From: an uncultured Gammaproteobacteria bacterium | GTDB taxonomy: Bacteria > Pseudomonadota > Gammaproteobacteria > Arenicellales > JAANXG01 | NCBI GenBank assembly: GCA_947259705.1 | Contig: CAMYNL010000012.1 | Coordinates: 18,419 to 82,418, forward strand | DNA: 64,000 nucleotides | Reading direction: 5' to 3' | Shown: one piece after another, positions 27,684 through 37,101 of the stretch | Layout of the letters: each line of letters begins with the position of its first letter | Position numbering within the stretch: the stretch's first letter is position 1 | Translations under genes and position numbers: made by a program | Notes under the pieces: generated by a model | What the model saw: only the letters and a program-made list of their open reading frames with translations | Told to the model about the DNA's origin: nothing | The model's database searches: none

Positions 27684-28766
27684 ATGGCTGAGAGCGAAGA
27701 ACTGGAGCAACTGCGACAGCGCATCGACCGCATTGATAAACAGATCCAGGATCTGATCAATGAACGCGTGGCGCTGGCAATATCGATTGCACGCTTGAAG
27801 CAAACGGCTGGTGACGGCAGCTTCTATCGCCCGGAGCGCGAAGCACAGATACTGCGCACGGTGACCGAGCGCAACCGCGGTCCGCTGCGAGACAAGGACA
27901 TGGCCCGGTTGTTCAGGGAAATCATGTCCGCGACGCTGGCCGCAGAGGCGCCGACCACGGTGGCGTTTCTGGGCCCTCAGGGGACCTATACCCAGGACGC
28001 GGCAATCAAGCATTTCGGTCATTCGGTGGGGACTATTCCGCTGGCTACCATCGAGGAGGTCTTCGGCGCGGTCGAGCGGGAACAAGCCAATTTCGGCGTG
28101 GTGCCCGTTGAAAACTCCACCGAAGGGGTGGTGACCCACACTCTGGACGGATTTGTGGATTCGCCTCTGCAGATCTGCGGCGAGGTCGTGCTGCGTATTC
28201 GCCATCAGCTGTTGACCAAGGCCGGGTCATTGGCTGAAGTGAACAAGGTCTACAGCCACATTCAGTCGTTGGCGCAGTGCCGGCGCTGGCTGGCGGAGAC
28301 GCTGCCTGATGTCGCCACCGCGGTGGTGGCGAGCAATGCTGAGGCGGCGCGGCTGGCCTCACAGGAACCGACGGCGGCGGCGATCGCGAGTGCCGCGGCC
28401 GGCGAGATTTATGATGTGCCCACGGTGGCGGCGGACATCGAGGACCATCCCGGCAACACCACGCGATTTCTGGTCATCGGCCAAGAACGACCGGGCCCCA
28501 GCGGGCGGGATAAGACCAGCCTGCTGGTTTCCAGCCGCAACCGTCCGGGAGCCCTCCATCGCCTTCTTTCTCCGCTTGCTGCACGTGACGTCAGTCTGAC
28601 GCGAATCGAGTCGCGGCCGGCGAGGAGCGGACTGTGGGAGTACGTGTTCTTCATTGATATCGAAGGACATGTCGAGGATGAAAACATCAGAGCGGCACTG
28701 GGGGAACTCGAGAGTGAAGCGGCCTTCATGAAGCTGCTGGGAGCCTACCCAAGAGCGGTGTTATGA
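27684..28766 (+). CDS. pheA: Bifunctional chorismate mutase/prephenate dehydratase (P-protein)
   Basis: Converts chorismate to phenylpyruvate for phenylalanine synthesis. It is 360 residues long. The AroQ-type chorismate mutase domain spans about 5-90 (LRQRIDRIDKQIQDLINERV). The dehydratase domain is at about 93-275, with FLGPQGTYTQDAA, PVENSTEGVV and the catalytic NTTRFLVIG. A C-terminal ACT domain (about 285-358) contains NRPGALHRLLSPLAARDVSLTRIESRP, including the ESRP that binds phenylalanine. Its stop overlaps the hisC start (ATGA). Confidence 0.97.
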   Translation: MAESEELEQLRQRIDRIDKQIQDLINERVALAISIARLKQTAGDGSFYRPEREAQILRTVTERNRGPLRDKDMARLFREIMSATLAAEAPTTVAFLGPQGTYTQDAAIKHFGHSVGTIPLATIEEVFGAVEREQANFGVVPVENSTEGVVTHTLDGFVDSPLQICGEVVLRIRHQLLTKAGSLAEVNKVYSHIQSLAQCRRWLAETLPDVATAVVASNAEAARLASQEPTAAAIASAAAGEIYDVPTVAADIEDHPGNTTRFLVIGQERPGPSGRDKTSLLVSSRNRPGALHRLLSPLAARDVSLTRIESRPARSGLWEYVFFIDIEGHVEDENIRAALGELESEAAFMKLLGAYPRAVL

Positions 28767-29869
28767 GCATGGGTTTCCCCTATTCCCGCGCTGTTTCCGG
28801 CGTCCTGGACCTGACGCCCTATCAGCCGGGAAAACCGGTGGAGGAGCTGGAGCGTGAATATGGGATCGCGAGCGCGATCAAGTTGGCCTCCAACGAAAAC
28901 CCCCTGGGGCCGTCACCGCTGGCGTTGGCTGCATTGCATGAAAATGGCGAATCGCTTGCCCGATATCCGGACGCCAGCGGGTTTGCGCTGAAAGCCGTTC
29001 TGGCCGACCGGCTCGGGGTGTCTGCACGACAAATCACGCTTGGCAATGGCTCCAACGACGTACTCGACCTTCTCGCCCGCGCGTTTGTGGCGCCCGGTGA
29101 AATCGTGGTGTTTTCGCAGTTTGCCTTTCTGGTTTATGCCCTGGTGACCAAGGCTGTCGGCGGGGTGCCGCTGGTGGTGCCGGCCGTAGACTGGGGACAT
29201 GATCTACCGGCCATTGCGGAGTCCGCGGCGGCCCGACCCAAGCTCATCTATCTGGCCAATCCGAACAACCCCACCGGGACGTATTTCCCCAAGTCGGACC
29301 TTGACTCGTTTCTGAAACGAGTCCCTGGTGACGTGCTGGTCGTTCTGGACGAGGCCTATTGCGAGTATGTGGAACGCAGCGACTATCCTGACGGCGTCCG
29401 GCTGATACAGCAACATCCGAACCTGGTCGTCACCCGCACCTTTTCGAAGATTCATGGCCTGGCGGGATTGCGCATCGGCTATGCGGTGGCGAGTGAGGAG
29501 ATCACAGACCTGCTCAATCGGGTACGCCAACCATTCAACGTCAGCTCGGTGGCGCAGGCGGCCGCCATGGCAGGCCTGGAAGACCCGGACCACGTATCCC
29601 GTAGCCGTTCCAACAATGACCGGCAGCTGACGAGGACCCGCGAATTCTGCGTCAAGCTGGGTCTCGAGTATATTCCGTCGGTGGCTAATTTTCTTACCGT
29701 AAAGTTCGGCGAGCAGTCGAGCGACATCTATGACGGTTTGTTGCGCAAGGGGGTCATTGTGCGTCCCGTGGCCAACTATCAGATGCCCGAGTATCTGCGC
29801 GTAACCATGGGCCGCCCCGCGGAAATGGATGCGTTGTTCGATGCCCTTGCGGCACTGAGCGCTGCCTGA
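28763..29869 (+). CDS. hisC: Histidinol-phosphate/aromatic aminotransferase
   Basis: PLP-dependent class-I aminotransferase of the HisC family, 368 residues. It has LASNENPLGPSPLA near the N-terminus, ANPNNPTGTY, the VLDEAYCEY segment and the PLP lysine in RTFSKIHGLAGLRIGYA. Placed between pheA and tyrA, this copy probably also transaminates phenylpyruvate, hydroxyphenylpyruvate or prephenate, as proposed for Pseudomonas hisC2. A dedicated histidine role cannot be excluded. Confidence 0.94.
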   Translation: MSMGFPYSRAVSGVLDLTPYQPGKPVEELEREYGIASAIKLASNENPLGPSPLALAALHENGESLARYPDASGFALKAVLADRLGVSARQITLGNGSNDVLDLLARAFVAPGEIVVFSQFAFLVYALVTKAVGGVPLVVPAVDWGHDLPAIAESAAARPKLIYLANPNNPTGTYFPKSDLDSFLKRVPGDVLVVLDEAYCEYVERSDYPDGVRLIQQHPNLVVTRTFSKIHGLAGLRIGYAVASEEITDLLNRVRQPFNVSSVAQAAAMAGLEDPDHVSRSRSNNDRQLTRTREFCVKLGLEYIPSVANFLTVKFGEQSSDIYDGLLRKGVIVRPVANYQMPEYLRVTMGRPAEMDALFDALAALSAA

Positions 29870-29875
29870 CAAGCG

Positions 29876-30772
29876 ATGCCCGCCGACCGAACTATCGACC
29901 GGCTGGTGGTGATTGGACTTGGGCTGATCGGGGGATCACTGGCGCTGCAGCTGAAGAAGGCCGGCGCGGTGAACGAAATCGTGGGGGTGGCGCGTACCGA
30001 GCAGACCCTGCGAAGAGCACTTGAACTGGGGGTCGTCGATGCTGTCGAGGAGGACCTCGCACGGGCGGTGCGCGGTGCGGACGTGGTGGTAGTGGCAACC
30101 CCGGTGCAGACGATCGCTGCCATGTTCGAGCGCCTGGCGCCGGTCCTGGACGCATCCACCATCATTACGGATGTGGGCAGCGTCAAGGGTTTCGTGGTGG
30201 CCGCGGCCCGCAGGCATCTCGGCGTCCACCTGCAACGCTTCGTGCCGGCCCACCCTATCGCCGGCACCGAGAATTCCGGTGTCGAGGCTGCATTTGCCGA
30301 ACTGTACAGGCGCAGACACGTGATCATCACCCCGGTCGCGGAGACCGAGCGGGGCGCGGTAGACAGGATCGCAGCCATGTGGCGCGATGCCGGTGCAGAA
30401 GTCATGGAACTGCCGGTGCAGCGCCATGATGAATTGCTGGCTTCGACGAGCCATCTTCCCCACGTAGTGGCTTACGCGCTGGTCAACTATCTCGCCAGCC
30501 GCGATGAGGCGGATGCATTGTTCGACCTCGCGGCAGGCGGCTTTTATGACTTTACGCGCATAGCTTCCAGCGACGCGGTGATGTGGCGAGACATCTGCCT
30601 GACCAACCGGGACGCGATAACCAAGGCGCTGAAGGGATTCGAGGAGTGGGTGGCTCGCATGCGGGAGGCGGTCGAAACAGGCGACGGCGAGCGGCTGCAG
30701 GACTGGTTCGAGCACGCCCGTGACACACGGGACCGGGGCCTCCAGCGAAAGGCCGACAACCAGGAGCCGTGA
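29876..30772 (+). CDS. tyrA: Prephenate/arogenate dehydrogenase
   Basis: Oxidative decarboxylation step of tyrosine synthesis. It is 298 residues long. The Rossmann motif is GLGLIGGSLAL (about 14-24), VVVVATPV follows, and the family signature HPIAGTENSGVEAA carries the catalytic histidine. HDELLASTSHLPHVVAYAL is the dimerisation and substrate segment. There is no chorismate mutase domain. In Pseudomonas this gene is fused to aroA. Here the two are separate, but their ends overlap (GTGA at 30769-30772). Confidence 0.94.
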   Translation: MPADRTIDRLVVIGLGLIGGSLALQLKKAGAVNEIVGVARTEQTLRRALELGVVDAVEEDLARAVRGADVVVVATPVQTIAAMFERLAPVLDASTIITDVGSVKGFVVAAARRHLGVHLQRFVPAHPIAGTENSGVEAAFAELYRRRHVIITPVAETERGAVDRIAAMWRDAGAEVMELPVQRHDELLASTSHLPHVVAYALVNYLASRDEADALFDLAAGGFYDFTRIASSDAVMWRDICLTNRDAITKALKGFEEWVARMREAVETGDGERLQDWFEHARDTRDRGLQRKADNQEP

Positions 30773-32082
30773 AGGCCATGCATTTTCGGGTGTCGCCGAG
30801 CCGCCGCGGCGTGCGGGGATCGATTCGGGTCCCGGGCGACAAGTCCATCTCCCACCGAGCACTGATACTTGCCGCCATCGCTGTAGGGAGCACGCGTATT
30901 CGCGGTCTGCTCGAAGGCGACGACGTGCTGGCCACCCTGCGTGCGATTCAGGCCATGGGGGTGACAGCCACAAGCCCTTGCGACGGAAAGATGACGGTGG
31001 AAGGAGTGGGACTGCGCGGCCTGAAGGCGCCTCGCGAGGCCCTCGATCTAGGAAATTCCGGCACTGCCATGCGCTTGTTGGCCGGTCTGCTGGCAGGCCA
31101 GTCGTTCGGCGCCGAACTTGTGGGCGATGAGTCGCTCTCGACACGACCGATGCTCAGGGTTGCCCAGCCGTTGCAGCGCATGGGTGCTTTGGTTAAGACG
31201 GCCTCAGGCGGCACACCCCCGATCGTCATACAGCCGGTGGCCGGACTTCGGGCCATCGAGTATCGGCTGCCCATAGCCAGTGCCCAGGTCAAGTCGGCTT
31301 TACTGCTGGCGGCGCTCTACGCGAAGGGCCGCACCTGCATCGAGGAACCGTCGCCCACGCGGGATCATACCGAACGGATGTTAGAAGGATTTGGTTATGC
31401 CTGCGAACGGACCGGAAATCGGATCTGCCTGAGCGGTGGGGGAAAGCTGCATGCCAGCGATGTCGACATACCCGCCGACGTCTCGTCCGCCGCCTTCTTC
31501 GTCGTCGCGGCGCTGTTGGCCGGCAGCGAGCAAATGTGCATGCGCCATGTCGGGACGAACCCCACCCGGACCGGTCTGCTTGAAATACTGCGCCGCATGG
31601 GCGCGCGTATCGAGGAGCAAAATCGTCGCACGATATGCGGTGAACCCGTGGCAGATCTGATGGTGACGCCTTCCACGCTTCATGGCATCGAGGTGCCGAC
31701 GGCGTTGGTGCCGCTGGCTATAGACGAAATCCCGATACTCTGCGTTGCCGCTGCGCATGCCAGCGGGCGCTCCGTCATTCGTGGCGCGGAAGAGCTGCGA
31801 CACAAGGAAAGTGACCGTATAGTTGCAATGGTCACGGGTTTGCGCAAGCTCGGGATAGCGGTCGAGGAATACGCGGATGGCTTGGCCATTCAAGGGGGAC
31901 ATATCGGCGCCGGCACGGTAGACAGCTTTGCGGATCACAGGGTGGCGATGGCTTTCTGTATGGCCGCTTTGACCGCGGATGGTCCGGTAACCATCCGGGA
32001 TTGCGACAACGTATCGACCTCGTTCCCGAATTTTCTGGAAGTCGCGCGCTCGGCAGGGATGGGTATTGATGCCCGTGAATGA
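30769..32082 (+). CDS. aroA: 3-phosphoshikimate 1-carboxyvinyltransferase (EPSP synthase)
   Basis: Sixth step of the shikimate pathway. It is 437 residues from GTG 30769. An ATG three codons later (30778) is an alternative. Motifs: PGDKSISHRALI (phosphate and PEP contacts), LDLGNSGTAMRLLAGLLAGQ, LPIASAQVKSALLLAALYA, DVSSAAFFVVAAL and the late DSFADHRVAMAFCMA. The DKSISHR and GNSGTAMR forms match the bacterial class II-like enzymes. It overlaps cmk by 14 bases. Confidence 0.96.
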   Translation: MKAMHFRVSPSRRGVRGSIRVPGDKSISHRALILAAIAVGSTRIRGLLEGDDVLATLRAIQAMGVTATSPCDGKMTVEGVGLRGLKAPREALDLGNSGTAMRLLAGLLAGQSFGAELVGDESLSTRPMLRVAQPLQRMGALVKTASGGTPPIVIQPVAGLRAIEYRLPIASAQVKSALLLAALYAKGRTCIEEPSPTRDHTERMLEGFGYACERTGNRICLSGGGKLHASDVDIPADVSSAAFFVVAALLAGSEQMCMRHVGTNPTRTGLLEILRRMGARIEEQNRRTICGEPVADLMVTPSTLHGIEVPTALVPLAIDEIPILCVAAAHASGRSVIRGAEELRHKESDRIVAMVTGLRKLGIAVEEYADGLAIQGGHIGAGTVDSFADHRVAMAFCMAALTADGPVTIRDCDNVSTSFPNFLEVARSAGMGIDARE

Positions 32083-32785
32083 CATTCCGGTCTTGACCCT
32101 GGACGGACCCAGCGGTTCCGGCAAAGGTACGGTGGGGCAGTTGTGTGCGCAGCGGCTGGGTTGGCATTATCTCGACAGTGGAGCCATCTATCGAGCGCTG
32201 GCGGTAAGCGTCGCGCGCCGGGGAATCAGCGCCCGGGATGCCGATCGCTCGCTGGAGGTGGCCAGGGCGCTGCGGATCGACTTCCGGCCAAGCCCGCCGG
32301 ACGGCGTGGAGGTGGTCCTGGATGGTCAGGTGCTGGATGCCGAGCTGCGCACTGAGGAGACCGGGGAACTGGCCTCGTGGCTGGCCGCGATTCCGGTGAT
32401 TCGGGGCGCACTGCTAGAGCTGCAGCGCCGGTACCGGCGTGAACCGGGGCTGGTAGCAGACGGCCGTGACATGGGGACAGTAGTTTTCCCGAACGCGACT
32501 TTGAAGATCTTTCTCACCGCCAGCGCCGAGGTCAGGGCGCGAAGGCGTTATAAGCAGTTGAAGTTAAAGGGGTTCGATGTTACCCTTGCGCACCTTTTCC
32601 AGTCGATCCAGGAACGCGATATCCGCGACTCCGAACGTAACGCGTCACCGCTTTTGCCCGCTGCAGGCGCTGTTGCCTTGGACACCTCGGACCTATCCAT
32701 CGAGGAGGTCACAACGCGTGTTCTGGATCTGTTACAAACCAAGCTCGGCGCAGAACGCGGACCGACGAGCGTAACTACAGAGTGA
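32069..32785 (+). CDS. cmk: Cytidylate kinase
   Basis: Phosphorylates CMP and dCMP. It is 238 residues from ATG 32069 (a TTG sits one codon earlier). The P-loop is GPSGSGKGT, followed by [16 protein letters not shown]. The CMP-binding region and [17 protein letters not shown] are also clear. It overlaps the end of aroA and is followed by rpsA after 40 bases, the conserved cmk-rpsA pairing. Confidence 0.97.
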   Translation: MPVNDIPVLTLDGPSGSGKGTVGQLCAQRLGWHYLDSGAIYRALAVSVARRGISARDADRSLEVARALRIDFRPSPPDGVEVVLDGQVLDAELRTEETGELASWLAAIPVIRGALLELQRRYRREPGLVADGRDMGTVVFPNATLKIFLTASAEVRARRRYKQLKLKGFDVTLAHLFQSIQERDIRDSERNASPLLPAAGAVALDTSDLSIEEVTTRVLDLLQTKLGAERGPTSVTTE

Positions 32786-32825
32786 AGTTTCAAGCTGCGG
32801 GCATTGGAACAAATCAAAAATCATC

Positions 32826-34502
32826 ATGACAGAAAGTTTTGCGGAACTGTTTGAAGAAAGTATCGCCGATACGGTGATGTCCCCCGGTGCAGTCATCGAG
32901 GGAGAGGTGGTCGACGTCGACGGCGATTTTGTACTCGTCAATGCGGGACTGAAGAGCGAGGCTGAAATTCCTGCGGTTCAGTTCAAGAACGACGTCGGTG
33001 AATTGACCGTCAAGGTGGGGGACACCGTAGAAGTAGCCATAGAGGCATTCGAAGACGGTTCCGGCCAGACCCGGTTGTCACGTGAGAAGGCATGTCGTGC
33101 GCGGGCCTGGGACGAGCTGGAAAAAGCCAGCGAGGAGCAAAGCATCGTTCACGGTGTGATAACGGGCAAAGTCAAAGGCGGGTTCACGGTATCCATGCAG
33201 GGTATCCGTGCGTTCCTGCCTGGATCCCTGGTGGATGTCCGGCCGGTGAAGGACTCCACGTATCTTGAGGGCAAGGAACTGGAGTTCAAGGTCATCAAGC
33301 TCGACCGGCGGCGAAATAACGTGGTGGTTTCGCGCCGAGCCGTGGTGGAGACCGAACTCAGTGCCGAACGGGAAGCATTGCTGGAAAACCTGGAAGAAGG
33401 GCAGATCGTCAAGGGCATCGTAAAGAACCTGACCGACTACGGAGCATTCGTGAATCTTGGCGGCATCGACGGATTGCTGCACATAACTGATCTCGCCTGG
33501 CGGCGCGTAAAACATCCTTCAGAAGTGTTGAATGTCGGCGATGAAATAGATGCCCGGGTACTCAAATATGACCGGGAACGGAACAGGGTCTCGCTGGGGA
33601 TGAAGCAACTCGGTGACGATCCCTGGGTAGACCTGCCGCGGCGGTATCCCGAGAACACCCGCGTTTTCGGCAAGGTCACGAACATCACCGACTACGGGGC
33701 GTTCGTAGAACTGGAGGAAGGGGTGGAGGGCCTGGTGCACGTGTCGGAGATGGACTGGACCAACAAGAATGTGCATCCAAACAAGATCTGCCATGTCGGT
33801 GACGAGGTGGAAGTCATGGTGCTGGACATCGACGAGGAACGGCGACGAATCTCGCTGGGGATGAAACAGTGCCAGGCGAATCCCTGGGAAGAGTTCGCGG
33901 CGACTCATAACAAGGGCGACAGGGTGGAAGGAAAGATCAAGTCGATCACCGATTTTGGTGTCTTTATCGGTCTGGATGGCGGTATAGACGGCCTCATTCA
34001 CCTGAGCGACCTGTCGTGGGATCGTCCTGGAGAGGACGTGGTGCGGGACTACAAGAAGGGCGATGATGTCGAGGCAGTAGTCCTCGCCGTCGACCCGGAG
34101 CGCGAACGTGTGTCCCTGGGCATCAAGCAGGCGATGCAGGATCCTTTCACTTCATTTGTCGGAGCGCACGGCAAGGGAACCGTCGTCACCGGCAAGATCG
34201 TTAAGGTGGACGCCAAGGGTGCCGAGATTGAGCTTGCTGACGGCATCGATGGCTATCTGCGCGCATCGGAGCTGTCGCGGGACCATGTCGAGGACGCCAG
34301 GTCTATACTGAAAGAAGGGGATGACATCGAGGCCAAGATCACCAGCATCGACCGTAAGAACCGACGGATCTCCCTGTCGGTGAAGGCCCTGGAGGCTCAG
34401 CAGGAGAGCGAGGTGATTCAGGAGTACACGCGCAAGGCAGGCACAGCAACCACCTCGCTTGGCGAGAAATTAAAAGAGCAACTAGAAAAGAGCGGGGGAT
34501 GA
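32826..34502 (+). CDS. rpsA: 30S ribosomal protein S1
   Basis: Large RNA-binding ribosomal protein that captures mRNA leaders. It is 558 residues long with six S1 (OB-fold) repeats. The recurrent pattern [17 protein letters not shown] is visible at about 192-260, 279-345 and 366-433, with more divergent repeats before and after. The N-terminus [13 protein letters not shown] and the length match E. coli S1. Just after the stop, GAGCCG/CGGCTC (34513-34533) can form a stem that may attenuate transcription before ihfB. Confidence 0.98.
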   Translation: MTESFAELFEESIADTVMSPGAVIEGEVVDVDGDFVLVNAGLKSEAEIPAVQFKNDVGELTVKVGDTVEVAIEAFEDGSGQTRLSREKACRARAWDELEKASEEQSIVHGVITGKVKGGFTVSMQGIRAFLPGSLVDVRPVKDSTYLEGKELEFKVIKLDRRRNNVVVSRRAVVETELSAEREALLENLEEGQIVKGIVKNLTDYGAFVNLGGIDGLLHITDLAWRRVKHPSEVLNVGDEIDARVLKYDRERNRVSLGMKQLGDDPWVDLPRRYPENTRVFGKVTNITDYGAFVELEEGVEGLVHVSEMDWTNKNVHPNKICHVGDEVEVMVLDIDEERRRISLGMKQCQANPWEEFAATHNKGDRVEGKIKSITDFGVFIGLDGGIDGLIHLSDLSWDRPGEDVVRDYKKGDDVEAVVLAVDPERERVSLGIKQAMQDPFTSFVGAHGKGTVVTGKIVKVDAKGAEIELADGIDGYLRASELSRDHVEDARSILKEGDDIEAKITSIDRKNRRISLSVKALEAQQESEVIQEYTRKAGTATTSLGEKLKEQLEKSGG

Positions 34503-34567
34503 TGCGTTAGTCGAGCCGGGTGCCCGGCGGCTCCGCATCTTACCGTGACACTGAGGAGTGGCGGCGA

Positions 34568-34906
34568 ATGGGGCAGTCTTCCATCACAAAATCGGAAATG
34601 ATCGACATGCTGGCTGCGGAACAGCCGCAGCTGGCCTATCGAGACGTCGAACTTGCCGTCAAGGGCCTGCTGGAGCGTATGGCGGATGCATTGGCCGATG
34701 GCGAACGGATCGAAGTGCGCGGGTTCGGCAGCTTCTCCCTGCATTATCGGCCTACCCGAGTGGGCCGCAATCCGAAGACAGGGGACACCGTGATAGTCCC
34801 GGACAAACACGTTCCGCACTTCAAGCCCGGGAAGGAACTGAGGGAGCGGGTGGATGGCGCCAATCACCATGTCAATCTCCACGGTGAAAAATCCGAGCGC
34901 CGTTGA
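34568..34906 (+). CDS. ihfB: Integration host factor beta subunit
   Basis: DNA-bending nucleoid protein that pairs with IhfA. It is 112 residues from ATG 34568, preceded by GAGGAGTGGCGGCGA, and begins [20 protein letters not shown]. It contains the HU/IHF signature [22 protein letters not shown] with the intercalating proline region. An open extension upstream to 34520 has no family similarity and includes a hairpin. Its place after rpsA is conserved across gammaproteobacteria. Confidence 0.96.
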   Translation: MGQSSITKSEMIDMLAAEQPQLAYRDVELAVKGLLERMADALADGERIEVRGFGSFSLHYRPTRVGRNPKTGDTVIVPDKHVPHFKPGKELRERVDGANHHVNLHGEKSERR

Positions 34907-35036
34907 CCGGATCATCCCTCACCTGCTCCAGACGGTGATTTAACCTCTGGTTCAGGACCGCGGAATCTCCGATAATGACGGGCGTCAATATCTTCGCTGC
35001 AGTTAGCGCTGACGGCATTAGAACTTTGGAGGGAGA

Positions 35037-35333
35037 ATGAAGCGGATCTTTTATCTGTTGCTGTTTTTAGTGGTGTTGGTGTTGGGTATCAGTTTCGCCG
35101 CTAAGAACCCTCAACTCGTCGAAGTGAACTACTATCTTGACTTTCACTGGACCGGCCCCCTCTCCATGTTGTTGCTCATTGCACTGGCGGTCGGCTCCCT
35201 GCTGGGAGTTCTCTTTACCCTGGGTTGGGTATTACGGGTCAAGCGTCAGGCCTCGAAAACCCGCAGGGAAATTCAAAAAATGGAACAAGAAGTCGCAAAC
35301 CTGAGGGCAATTCCGATCCGGGACGACGTCTAA
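35037..35333 (+). CDS. lapA: Lipopolysaccharide assembly protein LapA
   Basis: A 98-residue inner-membrane protein with two hydrophobic helices, about 3-22 (LLLFLVVLVLGISFA) and 42-66 (LSMLLLIALAVGSLLGVLF). A basic, helical cytoplasmic tail follows. The pattern N.Q.V.VNYY.....GPLS is typical of LapA/YciS. It works with LapB in balancing LPS synthesis and LpxC turnover. It has a strong ribosome site (TGGAGGGAGA), and its stop touches the lapB GTG. Confidence 0.93.
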   Translation: MKRIFYLLLFLVVLVLGISFAAKNPQLVEVNYYLDFHWTGPLSMLLLIALAVGSLLGVLFTLGWVLRVKRQASKTRREIQKMEQEVANLRAIPIRDDV

Positions 35334-36518
35334 GTGCTGGATCCTTTCTGGCTGCTGGCCCTGCTCCCGGTGGCGGCGGCTTCCGGATGGTTTGCCGGTC
35401 GTCGGGACGCCATCCACCGCGCCAGAAGCGGCGAGAATTTTAATCTCTCCTCGGCCTACTTCAAGGGTCTGAACTTTCTCCTCAACGAACAGCCCGACAA
35501 GGCGATTGAAGTCTTCATAAAGGTACTGGAAGTCGACTCGGAGACGGTTGAGATGCATCTCACTCTGGGTAATCTGTTTCGCAGGCGCGGCGAGATCGAA
35601 CGCGCGACCAGGATCCACCAAAATCTAATAGCGCGACCGAATCTCAGCAAAGCACAACGACTGCAGGCTCTGAGCGAGCTGGCGCAGGATTATTTCAAAG
35701 CCGGTCTGCTGGACCGGGCGGAAAATCTGTTCCAGGAACTCGCGGATGTACCGACCCACGCGCACCAGGCCCTGTCACACCTTACCCAGATCTATGAACA
35801 GGAGAAGGAATGGGACAACGCCATAGAGGTGAAGAAGCGGCTGGCCAAATACACCAGCAGGAACGTATCGCCGGAAATAGCCCACTATCATTGCGAGCTG
35901 GCGGCAGTTGACCTGCGAACAGATCGGTCCGACGGCGCCCGGGAGCATATCCGCGAGGCACTGACCAAGGACCCGGGGTGTATCAGGGCCGCGATCCAGC
36001 TTGGAGAAGTCGAGTATCGAGAAGGCAATTATCGCCGCGCCATAGACACATGGCGCGAAATCGCTGAGCAGGATGCACGTTACCTGGGAGAGGTTATCGA
36101 CAAGCTTGTCGAATGCTACAGACGACTCGACGATAACTCCGGTCTTCAGGGTTTTCTCGACCATGCCATCACGGAACACGGAACGCCGCGTATACTCATG
36201 GCGAGGGTAGACCAGATCGTTGAAGACCAGGGCACCGATGCGGCAGTGGATTTTCTGACCGACTGGCTACGGGAGAACCCCTCGTTGCAAGGCTTGAAAC
36301 GCCTGGTGGAGCTCGAGCGGGCCCAGGGTGTCGATGATGCTGAAGAGGCACAAAGTCTGAGACTTCTTGTCGCGGGACTGGCTGAAAGGGAGGTCGAATA
36401 CCAGTGCCGGCAGTGCGGTTTCAGTGGTCGTGCCATGCATTGGCAGTGTCCAGGCTGCAAAGGTTGGCAGACCTATGAACCGATCGTGCCACAGTACACG
36501 GCACAACAGCCGAATTGA
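35334..36518 (+). CDS. lapB: Lipopolysaccharide assembly protein LapB (YciM)
   Basis: A 394-residue protein with an N-terminal membrane anchor (about 2-19, FWLLALLPVAAASGWF), nine or so TPR motifs and a C-terminal rubredoxin-like metal site. The site has cysteine pairs CRQCGFSG and CPGCKG, and both CxxC pairs are intact. LapB recruits FtsH to LpxC and coordinates LPS assembly at the inner membrane. The GTG start directly follows lapA, so the two are coupled. It borders the envelope-glycan region. Confidence 0.96.
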   Translation: MLDPFWLLALLPVAAASGWFAGRRDAIHRARSGENFNLSSAYFKGLNFLLNEQPDKAIEVFIKVLEVDSETVEMHLTLGNLFRRRGEIERATRIHQNLIARPNLSKAQRLQALSELAQDYFKAGLLDRAENLFQELADVPTHAHQALSHLTQIYEQEKEWDNAIEVKKRLAKYTSRNVSPEIAHYHCELAAVDLRTDRSDGAREHIREALTKDPGCIRAAIQLGEVEYREGNYRRAIDTWREIAEQDARYLGEVIDKLVECYRRLDDNSGLQGFLDHAITEHGTPRILMARVDQIVEDQGTDAAVDFLTDWLRENPSLQGLKRLVELERAQGVDDAEEAQSLRLLVAGLAEREVEYQCRQCGFSGRAMHWQCPGCKGWQTYEPIVPQYTAQQPN

Positions 36519-36554
36519 TTGACAAAAGCCGGCACGCTAAGTTACCTTCACTCC

Positions 36555-36577
36555 GGTGCTGAAAGGGTTTCGGCACC
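36555..36577 (+). other. Stem-loop between lapB and the comEA-like gene
   Basis: GGTGCTGAAA (36555-36564) pairs with TTTCGGCACC (36568-36577) through ten pairs including one T-G, with loop GGG. There is no T tract. A perfect TTGACA (36519-36524) lies upstream with only a poor -10 (TACCTT at 36543), so this could be a 5' stabilising hairpin of a new transcript or an inefficient terminator for lapB. Confidence 0.35.
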
Positions 36578-36624
36578 AAGGAACGGCCGCAAGGCCATTA
36601 ATCATGGAACAAGGAGGACTTAAG

Positions 36625-36945
36625 ATGTCGATCCGAAAATCTCTCTGCCTCATTATTTTACCTCTTTTGGCCGGTCCAGCCCTCTACGGGTCGGTATTGG
36701 CTGCCCCCGTGGACATCAACAGCGCGGATGCGCATGCATTGGCGGCGGCACTGAAAGGCGTAGGGGTCAAGACCGCGTCGGAAATCGTTTCTTACAGGAA
36801 GCGGAATGGCCCTTTCAAGACGCCCGAGGACCTGCTGGAGGTGAAGGGTATCGGCCCCAGGACGCTTGAGGTCAACAAGAACGATATCCTGACGGGAACG
36901 GGCAGTACCAGAAAGGTCGCGCCAGACGATAACGCCAGGCCGTAG
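36625..36945 (+). CDS. Small exported helix-hairpin-helix protein (ComEA-like)
   Basis: A 106-residue protein starting at ATG 36625 behind AAGGAGGACTTAAG, a near-perfect ribosome site. It has a signal peptide (about 1-26, LCLIILPLLAGPALYGS, cleavage near VLAAP). A ComEA-type domain follows, with two helix-hairpin-helix units: VDINSADAHALAAALKGVGV and LLEVKGIGPRTLEVN. In competent bacteria ComEA binds incoming DNA in the periplasm. Many non-competent gammaproteobacteria also carry this short form, so DNA binding is likely but a role in uptake is not shown. The frame extends to 36556 without support. Confidence 0.85.
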   Translation: MSIRKSLCLIILPLLAGPALYGSVLAAPVDINSADAHALAAALKGVGVKTASEIVSYRKRNGPFKTPEDLLEVKGIGPRTLEVNKNDILTGTGSTRKVAPDDNARP

Positions 36946-36960
36946 TGTAGTATGGTCGGA

Positions 36961-36992
36961 CGGCCCGGCTGCAGTAGGACGCAGCCGGGCCG
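36961..36992 (+). terminator. Strong GC hairpin, probable terminator after the comEA-like gene
   Basis: CGGCCCGGCTGC (36961-36972) and GCAGCCGGGCCG (36981-36992) are perfectly complementary over 12 bp with an 8-base loop. This is one of the strongest stems in the window, placed 15 bases after the stop and just before the ugd promoter. No T run follows, so it may act as a boundary rather than a classical intrinsic terminator. Confidence 0.5.
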
Positions 36993-37007
36993 GATTGGCG
37001 TTCCGAC

Positions 37008-37035
37008 TCGACAGAGTGCCGAAAAAAGGGATAAT
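37008..37035 (+). promoter_or_regulatory. Sigma-70 promoter candidate for ugd-hldA-hldD-rfaH
   Basis: TCGACA (37008-37013) and GATAAT (37030-37035) are separated by 16 bases and each match the consensus at five of six positions. This is the best promoter seen in the window. The predicted start lies near 37042, giving a leader of about 60 bases before ugd. Confidence 0.6.
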
Positions 37036-37101
37036 ACGCGGTTTGTCGCGACCACGGGCGTCCTGAACGTCCATCGAAACCAGGCGCTTTAGTCAAATCC
37101 T

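Noticed and set aside
36961..36992. Considered as a classical rho-independent terminator
   Set aside because: The 12-bp stem is perfect, but no T run follows. It is kept only as a terminator-like hairpin with moderate confidence.
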